Source of the DNA: a bacterium
GTDB lineage: Bacteria; Pseudomonadota; Alphaproteobacteria; Caulobacterales; Hyphomonadaceae
Direction of reading: 5' to 3'
DNA: 5,415 bases
Assembly: GCA_030824255.1 (NCBI GenBank)
Contig: JAVBYB010000311.1
Coordinates: forward strand, 1 to 5,415
Part shown: one piece after another, positions 1 through 5,415 of the stretch
How the letters are laid out: each line of letters opens with the position of its first letter
Position numbering within the stretch: position 1 is the stretch's first letter
The notes under the pieces: model-generated
Databases searched by the model: none
Seen by the model: the letters and a program-made list of their open reading frames with translations, nothing else
Told to the model about the DNA's origin: nothing
Made by a program: the position numbers and the translations under genes

Positions 1-531
1 ATGGCCGCGCTATGGGCGTTGACCTGGCAGATGTTCTTCGCCGCCTTCATCGCCGAGAAACGCCGGCAACCGATCTCCCCGACCACCCGCGCCACCGTCT
101 ACAGCCTCCTCGCGAAAGCCGAGGAAGCTCTCGACTACGTGCTGACCCGACAGGCGCACCGCCTGCTCGGCCTGTCCACGCACACCATCGAACGCACACT
201 CTACGAGCCGCCCGCCGATCGCGATGCCTTCAGCCAGCGCGCCCGTCACTTCCACCACTGCCTCGCAAACATCGACGCTGTCGCACGCGCCGTTGCCGAC
301 GAACTCCGCCGTCGCCTCAACATCACCCGCGCCGAAGCAGAAGCCGTACGCACGCACGGCACGCGCCGCCCACTGTCGCCGCGCCAGTGGCGGCGTCGCC
401 ATGCGCGCCCTCGCGCGCGCGCCACAGCGCGCCTCACGTCACGCATGCACGTGCACGCCCGCGGCCCGCCCGCACGCTCAACGACTGCCGACGGCCCATT
501 CCCCACGGCCTCAGCGCGCCTCCGCACCTGA
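1..531 (+). CDS. Hypothetical protein with Arg-rich C-terminal tail (start may lie upstream of the window)
   Basis: I do not recognise the family. The frame is open from an ATG at the first base of the window to a TGA at 529-531 (176 codons). It shows the coding signature of a GC-rich genome, with mostly C or G in third positions, clearest over the first 120 codons. Residues 1-17 are hydrophobic and aromatic, which could be part of a membrane segment or a packed helix. Residues about 25-110 look helical and soluble. From about residue 115 the protein becomes strongly basic and low in complexity, rich in Arg, Ala, Pro and His, and is probably disordered; such a tail could bind nucleic acid or the membrane surface, but that is inference. 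Because the ATG is the first base, the true start may be further upstream and the protein may be incomplete. It converges on the bactofilin gene, with 79 bp between the two stops. Confidence 0.6.
   Translation: MAALWALTWQMFFAAFIAEKRRQPISPTTRATVYSLLAKAEEALDYVLTRQAHRLLGLSTHTIERTLYEPPADRDAFSQRARHFHHCLANIDAVARAVADELRRRLNITRAEAEAVRTHGTRRPLSPRQWRRRHARPRARATARLTSRMHVHARGPPARSTTADGPFPTASARLRT
441..458. other. Alternating purine-pyrimidine tract with 10-bp palindrome
   Basis: Eighteen consecutive bases alternate purine and pyrimidine and contain the perfect palindrome TGCACGTGCA (446-455). A CG-alternating run of 11 bases lies just upstream (412-422). Such tracts can adopt Z-form DNA under supercoiling. 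Both lie in the part of the unknown gene that encodes the Arg-rich tail, so they may simply reflect biased codons. Confidence 0.3.
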
Positions 532-550
532 GAACGCCTCCTCACGTCCG

Positions 551-584
551 CAAAGCAAAAGGGCCGCCCAATCGGGCGGCCCTT
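551..584 (-). terminator. Rho-independent terminator of the lmdC-bacA operon
   Basis: A perfect 11-bp stem, AAGGGCCGCCC (559-569) pairing with GGGCGGCCCTT (574-584), encloses a 4-nt loop. Read on the minus strand, the stem is followed by the T-rich stretch TTTTGCTTTG, the classic intrinsic terminator layout. It lies 26 bp past the bactofilin stop codon. On the plus strand no T-run follows the stem, so it should work mainly for the minus-strand operon. It may also hinder read-through from the convergent gene. Confidence 0.9.
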
Positions 585-610
585 CGCATATCTTCACATC
601 AGTCGCCAGA

Positions 611-1060
611 TCAGGCCGTCGGCGTCGCCGGCTGCTCGACCATCGGGTCCTGCGCATGTTTGACCGCGCCTTCGAAGATGGCGTTCGGTTCGATCGCCAG
701 CGAGGCGTGGAAGATGTCGCCGCGAACCTTGGCGCCGGTGCAGAGCTGAACCTTGCGGGCGCGGATGCGTCCCTCGACCGTGCCACGCACGACCACGGAC
801 TCGGCAACCACTTCACCCTTCACGGCGCCGGTCTCGCCAACCGTCAGCGCGGAGGCGCGGACGTCGCCGTCGATCTGGCCGTTGATGTCGATCTCGCCCT
901 GGGAAACGATCTTGCCGGTAATTTTCACGTCAGCCGAGATGATCGACGGGCCCGAGCGGGCAACCGGGGCGCGCTTGGGTGTCATGTCCGGCGCGGGGGC
1001 CTTCGGGGCCAGTTGCGGCGGAGGAGCAGGCGGCTCCGGAGTTTTGCCCTTAGTGAACAT
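611..1060 (-). CDS. bacA: Bactofilin (polymer-forming cytoskeletal protein), BacA-like
   Basis: Bactofilins polymerise without nucleotide into filaments on the inner face of the cytoplasmic membrane and recruit cell-wall enzymes. The 149-residue product has the standard layout: a short MFTKGK N-terminus resembling the membrane-targeting start of other bactofilins, a Pro/Ala-rich linker (about 8-36), a beta-helical bactofilin core (about 38-136), and a short disordered tail. The core shows regularly spaced Gly and hydrophobic positions, as in ITGKIVSQGEIDINGQIDGD and VVVRGTVEGRIRARKVQL. Length is typical of the family. The start is supported by GAGGG (1070-1074), 9 nt upstream of the ATG. The gene begins inside the 3' end of the M23 gene (11-nt overlap), so translation is probably coupled and the two proteins are co-produced. 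The paralogue-level name (BacA rather than another bactofilin) is inferred from the M23 neighbour. Confidence 0.93.
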   Translation of the reverse strand: MFTKGKTPEPPAPPPQLAPKAPAPDMTPKRAPVARSGPSIISADVKITGKIVSQGEIDINGQIDGDVRASALTVGETGAVKGEVVAESVVVRGTVEGRIRARKVQLCTGAKVRGDIFHASLAIEPNAIFEGAVKHAQDPMVEQPATPTA

Positions 1061-2273
1061 GCTTGCCAGCCCTCAAAAACTTGATCGGATCGTAGCTCTT
1101 GCCACGGAAGTATATCTCGTAATGCAGGTGGGGTCCCGTGCTTCTTCCAGTCGACCCCATCGTGCCCACTTTCTGGCCGATGGCCACCTCCTGGCCGAGC
1201 TTCACGCTTATCGTATTCATGTGAGCATAGAGTGTACGGAACCCGGAACCGTGGTCGATTTCGACAGTACGGCCGTAACCTCCCTTAACGCCGGCATGCA
1301 CAACCTTGCCGGGGGCTGTCGAAACGATAGGCGCCCCGGTGAACGCGCCGAAGTCGGTGCCTTCATGGAAAGCCGTGCGGCGGTTGAACGGGTCCGAGCG
1401 ATAACCGAAGCCGGATGTCTCGCGGTAGGAGCCCTGCACCGGGATACCCAGCGGGAGCGAGCGCATCGCTCGCTCATAGTCCTGGGCTTCCTTCAGGCGG
1501 GCTTCCACCTCGTAGATCCGGCGGGCGAACGGGTCGGTGGGTGCGGCCGCGCCCGTCGTGGCGGCGGCGGCGCTGAAATTGATGGGGATGAACGGGCCGC
1601 CAACGCCGTTCTGCTCCAGAACGCGGGAGGCCGGCACGCCGGTCAGGCGGATGACGCCGCGGGCGCTTTCGGCGCGCTGGACGGCCTCTTCCTCGAACGA
1701 GTCCAGGAAGCCGGCCTGATCGTGGATCAGCCGGTCCGTCCGATCACGGAAGCTGGAGCCATTGGCGGCGTTTGACTCGTCCCATTCGGGGCGGCTCTGG
1801 CGCGGGTCGCCTTCCTCGATGGTGGAGTCGATCAGCAAGGATGCCTCGCCCGTCAGCGCGATTGCCGACGCGGAGTCGAGTCCCTGGAAGCTCGACATCA
1901 GGCGCTTCAGCGTGTCGTGACGGCTCTCGGCCTCGTCGATTGCTTCGTTGAAATCGGATGTGCGCGTTTCGAGCAGGGCGAGCGCCGTCTGCTCGGCGGC
2001 CTTGGCCTGACGTAGCTCGCGCTCGAGACGCGCCGAACCGCGGTCGCCGCCGCTCACCACGTCAACGCCGCCGGGACCTTTGAGGAGAACTGCAACCGTC
2101 GCGAACAGGCACCAGCCAACGACCAGGGTCGCCGCGCCAGCCATCATCGCCTGACGCCAGGGCGAGATCGACACATACCGCACGGCGCCGCCGCTGCGAT
2201 GGTAGATCTGCCTTTCCGGAAAAGCCTTTTCGAAGAAGGCTTTGATCTTTGCCTTCAGGTGCTTGACCGCCAT
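1050..2273 (-). CDS. lmdC: Membrane-anchored M23 (LytM) peptidoglycan endopeptidase, LmdC-like
   Basis: Zinc metallopeptidase of family M23, predicted to cut peptide cross-links of peptidoglycan in the periplasm. The 407-residue protein has a basic cytoplasmic segment (about 1-40, including FPERQIYHRSGG), one transmembrane helix (about 41-64), a coiled-coil-prone periplasmic stretch (about 78-130), a Ser/Ala-rich linker (about 225-248), and a C-terminal M23 domain (about 280-400). All catalytic motifs are present: HEGTD (His303, Asp307), LYAH (His351) and HLH (His382, His384), so the enzyme should be active. The ATG has no strong Shine-Dalgarno sequence, only GGGCAG a few bases upstream. I keep it because the next Met residues (43, 44) would remove the N-terminal segment. 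In Hyphomonas neptunium the M23 protein LmdC cooperates with BacA through its cytoplasmic part; the bactofilin encoded directly downstream supports the same role here. Orthology is inferred. Confidence 0.92.
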   Translation of the reverse strand: MAVKHLKAKIKAFFEKAFPERQIYHRSGGAVRYVSISPWRQAMMAGAATLVVGWCLFATVAVLLKGPGGVDVVSGGDRGSARLERELRQAKAAEQTALALLETRTSDFNEAIDEAESRHDTLKRLMSSFQGLDSASAIALTGEASLLIDSTIEEGDPRQSRPEWDESNAANGSSFRDRTDRLIHDQAGFLDSFEEEAVQRAESARGVIRLTGVPASRVLEQNGVGGPFIPINFSAAAATTGAAAPTDPFARRIYEVEARLKEAQDYERAMRSLPLGIPVQGSYRETSGFGYRSDPFNRRTAFHEGTDFGAFTGAPIVSTAPGKVVHAGVKGGYGRTVEIDHGSGFRTLYAHMNTISVKLGQEVAIGQKVGTMGSTGRSTGPHLHYEIYFRGKSYDPIKFLRAGKHVH

Positions 2274-2359
2274 TTACGCTGCCCGATCAAATGCTCTACG
2301 CGCCAAGCCCCGCTCCGCCCCGCTGTAGTAACCCGGCGACCGAATGGATACTCCAGAAT

Positions 2360-2373
2360 TTCGCAAACGCGAA
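2360..2373. repeat. Short inverted repeat in the probable lmdC leader
   Basis: TTCGC (2360-2364) and GCGAA (2369-2373) are separated by AAAC. If transcription starts at the promoter proposed near 2389-2417, this small dyad lies in the 5' untranslated leader of lmdC. A 5-bp stem is weak and may be chance. Confidence 0.25.
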
Positions 2374-2388
2374 CCCCCGAGCGCACGT

Positions 2389-2417
2389 TTTTCAGCATGT
2401 TCAATCGGTCCGATTAA
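2389..2417 (-). promoter_or_regulatory. Candidate promoter of the lmdC-bacA operon
   Basis: On the minus strand TTAATCG (2417-2411), 14 nt, then GCTGAAAA (2396-2389) fits the layout of the Caulobacter housekeeping-sigma promoter (TTGACGS, 10-14 nt, GCTANAWC). The -10 part matches fairly well and the -35 part poorly. The -35 overlaps the proximal half of the CtrA box, as is usual at CtrA-activated promoters. This would give a leader of roughly 110 nt before the lmdC ATG. It is a pattern match only, not an observed start site. Confidence 0.45.
2403..2415. repeat. 13-bp palindrome AATCGG-T-CCGATT inside the candidate promoter
   Basis: AATCGG (2403-2408) and CCGATT (2410-2415) form a perfect dyad around one central base. 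It sits between the proposed -10 and -35 and touches the CtrA box, a position where a bound dimeric regulator would block RNA polymerase. The one-base centre makes an RNA hairpin unlikely, so a DNA-binding role is more plausible than a terminator. No regulator can be named. Confidence 0.45.
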
Positions 2418-2429
2418 TCCCTGATTAAC
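2414..2429. promoter_or_regulatory. CtrA binding site (TTAA-N7-TTAAC)
   Basis: TTAATCCCTGATTAAC is an exact match to the established CtrA consensus TTAA-N7-TTAAC, with half-sites at 2414-2417 and 2425-2428. It also forms the 15-bp dyad TTAATC-CCT-GATTAA. TTAA is scarce in this GC-rich window; I found only two other copies, both inside genes. The pair with exact spacing falls in the intergenic region upstream of lmdC, about 140 bp before its ATG and just after the bcp stop. CtrA is the master cell-cycle response regulator of many alphaproteobacteria, so the lmdC-bacA operon is probably cell-cycle controlled. Confidence 0.7.
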
Positions 2430-2452
2430 AATGCTCATCGCGCGAAAACACA

Positions 2453-2926
2453 CTAGGTCTGAACGTCCAGTTCGGTCATCACGGCGTCGACATGATTGGG
2501 CACGCGGACGTTTCGCCACACCCGTCGAATCAGACCGTCAGGACCGATCAGGAATGTCGACCTGACGATGCCCATGAACTTGCGTCCATAGAGCTGCTTC
2601 TCGGCCCACACGCCATAGGCATTGCACACAGCGCCGTCCTCGTCGGAGCCAAGCCTGACCGTAAGGGAATGCTTCTTCGCGAATGCCGTATGGTCAGCCA
2701 GACTGTCGCGCGAGACGCCCAACAGCTTGGCGCCCTTCCGCGAGAATCGCGACTGCATGCCGCTGAAAGCCACGGCCTCCCTGGTGCAGACCTCGGTGTC
2801 GTCCTTCGGATAGAAGAACAGCACGAGATACCTCCCGGAATACTCGGACAAGCTGGCCGCCCCCCCCTTGGTGGTCGGCAGCTGGAATGCGGGGGCCGGG
2901 TCGCCGGCAGTCAGTAGCTGTGACAC
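2453..2926 (-). CDS. bcp: Bcp/PrxQ-family peroxiredoxin (thiol peroxidase)
   Basis: Thioredoxin-fold peroxidase expected to reduce hydrogen peroxide and organic or lipid hydroperoxides in the cytoplasm. With the GTG at 2926-2924 as start, the product is 157 residues, typical of the family (about 155), and begins SQLLTAGDPAPAFQLP like other Bcp proteins. The active site PxxxTxxC is present (Pro40, Thr44, peroxidatic Cys47) in FFYPKDDTEVCTREA, and the conserved Arg is in RSTFLI (Arg122). Odd points are TEVCT where most members have TPGCT, and Val52 where E. coli Bcp has its resolving Cys (five residues after the peroxidatic one). The only other Cys is Cys101 in AVCNAYGVW. It may therefore work as a 1-Cys enzyme or use Cys101. 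The frame stays open upstream to an ATG at 3097, but those residues do not look like this family and would overlap the divergent gene. The ribosome site before GTG is weak. Confidence 0.92.
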   Translation of the reverse strand: MSQLLTAGDPAPAFQLPTTKGGAASLSEYSGRYLVLFFYPKDDTEVCTREAVAFSGMQSRFSRKGAKLLGVSRDSLADHTAFAKKHSLTVRLGSDEDGAVCNAYGVWAEKQLYGRKFMGIVRSTFLIGPDGLIRRVWRNVRVPNHVDAVMTELDVQT

Positions 2927-2990
2927 AATCGGTCCGTAATCTTGTGATGATAAGAGCGTTCGAAGTGTACCGTCTGACTCTCCCTTCGGT

Positions 2991-3005
2991 GAAGACGCGG
3001 TCTTC
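2991..3005. repeat. Perfect inverted repeat GAAGAC-GCG-GTCTTC in the divergent intergenic region
   Basis: A 6-bp perfect dyad with a 3-bp centre lies about midway between the bcp start (2926) and the YhdP-like start (3048). It partly overlaps one of two TTCGAA hexamers (2959-2964 and 3003-3008). A symmetric site between divergent genes is a typical operator position, but no known consensus is recognised. A CcrM-type GANTC site (GACTC, 2976-2980) lies nearby. Confidence 0.35.
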
Positions 3006-3016
3006 GAAAGTTTGGA

Positions 3017-3033
3017 CCCGGCGGCAAGCCGGG
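3017..3033 (+). repeat. GC-rich hairpin just upstream of the YhdP-like ribosome binding site
   Basis: CCCGGC (3017-3022) pairs with GCCGGG (3028-3033) around the loop GGCAA. The stem ends 5 bases before AGGAG (3039-3043). If transcribed, it forms a stable short hairpin next to the ribosome binding site and could modulate translation or mRNA stability. There is no T-run after it, so it is not an intrinsic terminator. Confidence 0.4.
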
Positions 3034-3038
3034 CGTCC

Positions 3039-3043
3039 AGGAG
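3039..3043 (+). promoter_or_regulatory. Ribosome binding site AGGAG with two adjacent candidate starts
   Basis: AGGAG lies 4 nt before GTG (3048) and 7 nt before TTG (3051), which are consecutive in-frame codons. The spacing favours TTG, while start-codon preference favours GTG. The two choices differ by one residue. No ATG is available before the membrane helix, so this site fixes the start region. Confidence 0.65.
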
Positions 3044-3047
3044 CCGA

Positions 3048-5415
3048 GTGTTGAGGATTTCTGCCAGGCTTCTGATCCTCGAGATATTCGCTTTCATCGC
3101 CTTTGTTGTTCTGGCGACGGCGGGCTTCCTCGCGTGGCGTCTGTCCCAGGGCCCGATCGATCTCGAATTCGTCCGCGGCCAGGTCGAGCGATCGCTGGCC
3201 GAGGCGCGTGGCGGACAGCCCGTAAAGATCGAGAAACTTGCCCTGGAATGGGTCCGCGACAGGGGGCGGGTCGAGGCCGTGGCGCGCGGCTTCACGGCCA
3301 TGGACAAGGACAATCAGGTCACCTTCCGCGCTGACAGGGCTATGATCGCCCTCGATTCGGCCGCCCTGCTGACTTTCAAGGTCCAGCCCCGACAGCTGCG
3401 TCTGGAGAACGGGACCGCCACCGTCGTCCGCTCCACCGACGGCATCTGGACGCTGGCCGACATGGTCATCGCCAAGGAGCCGGATGCCTCCGACAAGCCG
3501 TTCGATCCCATCCGCGATATCAACTGGACGACGCTGGCGACGCCGATCCGCGCCCTCATCTCGGCGGGCTCGTTCGAGCAGGTGCAGCTGGCCGACTTCC
3601 ATCTTGATGTGGATGACCGGAAATCCGCCAACGTCTGGAGCGCTGCGCCCGTTGCCGGCATCTGGAAGGCGAACCGCGATGGCGTCTCGCTCAACCTCGA
3701 TATCACGCTGGCCGACGCCATTCCCGGCGAGCCCAACCGCATCCGCATCGATCTGGTGTCCGACGGCAAGGTCGAACGCGCCGCAGCGAAAGTGTCCGTG
3801 AACGGCGTTGATCCGATCGCGGTCGCCGAGATGTTCGGCTATCACGGCGATGCCTTCACATCGGGCCGCGCCGCCAGCGCGGTCTTTGCTGTCTCCGCTA
3901 CCGAACGCTCCGGCCTTCTCAGCACAAGCCTGTCGCTGTCGGGCGTCACCGGCTCGGTGAAGCTGGCCGACAAGGTCGTCGGCGTGAGGGATCTCGCCTT
4001 CGATGCGGCCTATGACCCGGCCACCAAGAAGATCACGCTCAACTCGCTCTCGGTCTCGAGCGATTGGGTGTCAGGCTCCTTCAAGGGCGAGATTGACGCG
4101 TCCGCCATCATGCGCGGCGAACCGTCGGCGACGACCCCATTCGTAGTCTCTGGCGCTGATTTCATCATTAATGCCCAGCCCGTCTTCGAGGCGCCGTGGG
4201 CATTCGAAAGCGCCACCGTCGAAGGCGTGCTGTCGCTCGACAAGTCGCACCTCGCTTTCTCGCGCCTCGAAGCTGTCAGCGGCGGGCTCAACGCCTCCGC
4301 CTCGGGGGAGGTCTGGCTCGACACGAAAGGCGAGACGTTGCAACTCGGCCTGAAGGGCAAGGCCTTGGGCACGGGCGTCATCACGCCGGCGCAGGTTCTC
4401 GATTTCTGGCCCGTCGATCTCAGCGCCGGCACGCGGGACTGGGTCCGCGAGCGCATCACCGCCGGTACGGCCAACCGGGCTGTCTTCATCGTTGACTGGC
4501 CGCCCGGCGCCAACGCCAGGGGCTTTCTGCCAGACGAGCATCTCTCGCTCGAGTTCGACGTGCAGGACGCAAGCGTCAAAGTTCTCAGCGACTTCCCGGC
4601 CATCACGGGCGTCTCGGGCACCGGTCACCTCAAGGGCAACAGCCTCACCTTCGACGTGAAGAAAGGCATGATGGACACTTGGCAGCTCAGCGAAGCCAGA
4701 GTCGATCTCCCGCAATTCTACCCAGGCGGCGAAACGATGGTGGTGAACGCCAAGGGCGCGGGCGATCTCGGTGCGTTGCTGCGCGTTGTCGAGCAGAGCC
4801 AGTTCGGCTTCGCCAGCCGCTATGGCATCGATGTCCGCCAGATCAGGGGCGTAGGCTCTATCGACGTCACCGTCCGCCAGCCGATCCTCGACGTAGTCAA
4901 GCCCGAGGATGTCGGTTTCGCCATTCTGGGCAAATTCCAGGGCGTTGCGCTGCCAAACCTGCTGGGTGATTTTGGCCTGGCGCAGACCACGCTCAACCTC
5001 GATCTCAGTCCGTCCGGCATGACGGCCACAGGCCACGGCCAGTTCGGAACCGCGCCCGTGACGTTCAGCTGGCGCGAGCGCTCCGGCGCAAATGCCGGCG
5101 TTGAACTCACCGCCAAGGCGCGCGCGACTCCGGACGTGCTCAACTCTCTCGGTTTCGCTGCACGCAATTTCATGCAGGGTGAAGTGGACGTCGATCTCCG
5201 CGCGACAGGCCCCGGCGGGCGCGACTTCGACATGATCTCGGCCAACATGGACTTCACGAAAGCGCAGCTGGAATTTGCCGACTTCGGCTGGCGCAAACCG
5301 TATGATTCACCCGCGCGCGGTTCGGTTCGCTATGGCGCTGACGGGACCAACGCGATCGTCAACGGAGACATTCGGGCCGACGGTCTGGAAGTCGCCGGAG
5401 AGGCCCGCATGGACA
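3048..5415 (+). CDS. AsmA/YhdP-like (DUF3971-type) envelope protein, 3' end outside the window
   Basis: Large inner-membrane-anchored protein of the AsmA-like superfamily. Its E. coli members YhdP, TamB and YdbH are linked to phospholipid transfer to the outer membrane. The frame is open without a stop from GTG 3048 to the window end (789 codons plus one base). Residues about 8-30 form one transmembrane helix (RLLILEIFAFIAFVVLATAG), followed by a long periplasmic region of repeated beta-strand patterns with alternating hydrophobic residues and many Gly/Asp turns, as expected for a lipid-binding beta groove. A family-like block lies around residues 453-487: FWPVD, then RDWV (Arg463, Trp465), then TAGTA and DWPPG, resembling the WP...R-W pattern of DUF3971 proteins. 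Members commonly exceed 1000 residues, so several hundred are probably missing. It is divergent from bcp, with 121 bp between starts. Family placement is from pattern recognition; the lipid-transport role is inferred. Confidence 0.85.
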   Translation, partial: MLRISARLLILEIFAFIAFVVLATAGFLAWRLSQGPIDLEFVRGQVERSLAEARGGQPVKIEKLALEWVRDRGRVEAVARGFTAMDKDNQVTFRADRAMIALDSAALLTFKVQPRQLRLENGTATVVRSTDGIWTLADMVIAKEPDASDKPFDPIRDINWTTLATPIRALISAGSFEQVQLADFHLDVDDRKSANVWSAAPVAGIWKANRDGVSLNLDITLADAIPGEPNRIRIDLVSDGKVERAAAKVSVNGVDPIAVAEMFGYHGDAFTSGRAASAVFAVSATERSGLLSTSLSLSGVTGSVKLADKVVGVRDLAFDAAYDPATKKITLNSLSVSSDWVSGSFKGEIDASAIMRGEPSATTPFVVSGADFIINAQPVFEAPWAFESATVEGVLSLDKSHLAFSRLEAVSGGLNASASGEVWLDTKGETLQLGLKGKALGTGVITPAQVLDFWPVDLSAGTRDWVRERITAGTANRAVFIVDWPPGANARGFLPDEHLSLEFDVQDASVKVLSDFPAITGVSGTGHLKGNSLTFDVKKGMMDTWQLSEARVDLPQFYPGGETMVVNAKGAGDLGALLRVVEQSQFGFASRYGIDVRQIRGVGSIDVTVRQPILDVVKPEDVGFAILGKFQGVALPNLLGDFGLAQTTLNLDLSPSGMTATGHGQFGTAPVTFSWRERSGANAGVELTAKARATPDVLNSLGFAARNFMQGEVDVDLRATGPGGRDFDMISANMDFTKAQLEFADFGWRKPYDSPARGSVRYGADGTNAIVNGDIRADGLEVAGEARMD

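Noticed and set aside
10..402. Minus-strand open frame opposite the first gene
   Set aside because: Third-position GC bias favours the plus-strand frame; the minus-strand translation is a Gly/Ala/Glu-rich shadow without motifs.
753..1775. Long plus-strand open frame across the bactofilin and M23 genes
   Set aside because: It is antisense to two clearly identified proteins with complete motifs and arises from the GC-rich codon pattern.
2274..2436. Minus-strand 54-codon frame from an ATG near 2436 ending immediately before the lmdC ATG
   Set aside because: It has no recognisable product and no ribosome site, and its DNA holds the CtrA box and candidate promoter, so it is better read as regulatory DNA.
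2430..2460. Possible terminator after bcp
   Set aside because: The stretch after the bcp stop has TGTGTTTT but no preceding stem, so no intrinsic terminator is supported.
2402..2936. Repeated 11-mer CAATCGGTCCG at 2402-2412 and 2926-2936, before lmdC and at the bcp start
   Set aside because: An 11-base match occurring twice in a GC-biased window of this size is expected by chance, and only the first copy is part of a palindrome.
2926..3313. Upstream extension of the peroxiredoxin frame on the minus strand (ATG at 3097 or further)
   Set aside because: The added residues do not resemble Bcp proteins and would run through the divergent YhdP-like gene. The GTG at 2926 gives the family's usual N-terminus and length.
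2694..3845. Long minus-strand open frame through the peroxiredoxin and YhdP-like genes
   Set aside because: It is out of frame with the peroxiredoxin and antisense to the YhdP-like gene, and its translation resembles no protein family.
4071..5036. Long minus-strand open frame inside the YhdP-like gene
   Set aside because: It is a mirror frame of the YhdP-like gene, which shows a membrane helix, beta-repeat pattern and DUF3971-like motif; the antisense product has no domain signature.

Overview
The window is GC-rich bacterial chromosomal DNA. It most likely comes from an alphaproteobacterium of the stalked or budding group (Caulobacterales / Hyphomonadaceae-like). Three things suggest this: a bactofilin gene overlaps the gene of a membrane-anchored M23 (LytM) peptidase, a textbook CtrA box (TTAA-N7-TTAA) lies upstream of that pair, and the N-terminal segment of the peptidase has a form I associate with alphaproteobacteria. 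The assignment is an inference from content; no rRNA or other phylogenetic marker is present.

Layout. (1) 1-531, plus strand: an unrecognised protein with a helical N-terminal part and a very Arg-rich tail. It converges on the next operon. (2) 551-584: an intrinsic terminator for the minus-strand operon. (3) 611-2273, minus strand: a two-gene operon, M23 endopeptidase (LmdC-like) then bactofilin (BacA-like), overlapping by 11 nt. (4) 2274-2452: the regulatory region of that operon, with a perfect CtrA box, an adjacent 13-bp palindrome and a plausible sigma-70-type promoter. (5) 2453-2926, minus strand: a Bcp/PrxQ-type peroxiredoxin. (6) 2927-3047: a 121-bp divergent intergenic region with two perfect short inverted repeats. 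(7) 3048 to the window end, plus strand: the first 789 codons of a large AsmA/YhdP-like (DUF3971-type) envelope protein. It starts at GTG and is cut off by the window edge.

How the genes fit together. Three of the five genes act at the cell envelope. The bactofilin is a self-assembling cytoskeletal protein and the M23 enzyme cuts peptidoglycan cross-links. In Hyphomonas neptunium a bactofilin-M23 pair is known to cooperate in shaping the cell. The YhdP-like protein belongs to a superfamily linked to lipid transfer between the inner and outer membranes. The CtrA box suggests that the shape-determining pair is cell-cycle controlled. This is the most interesting inference here. No mobile element, CRISPR array, tRNA or rRNA is visible.
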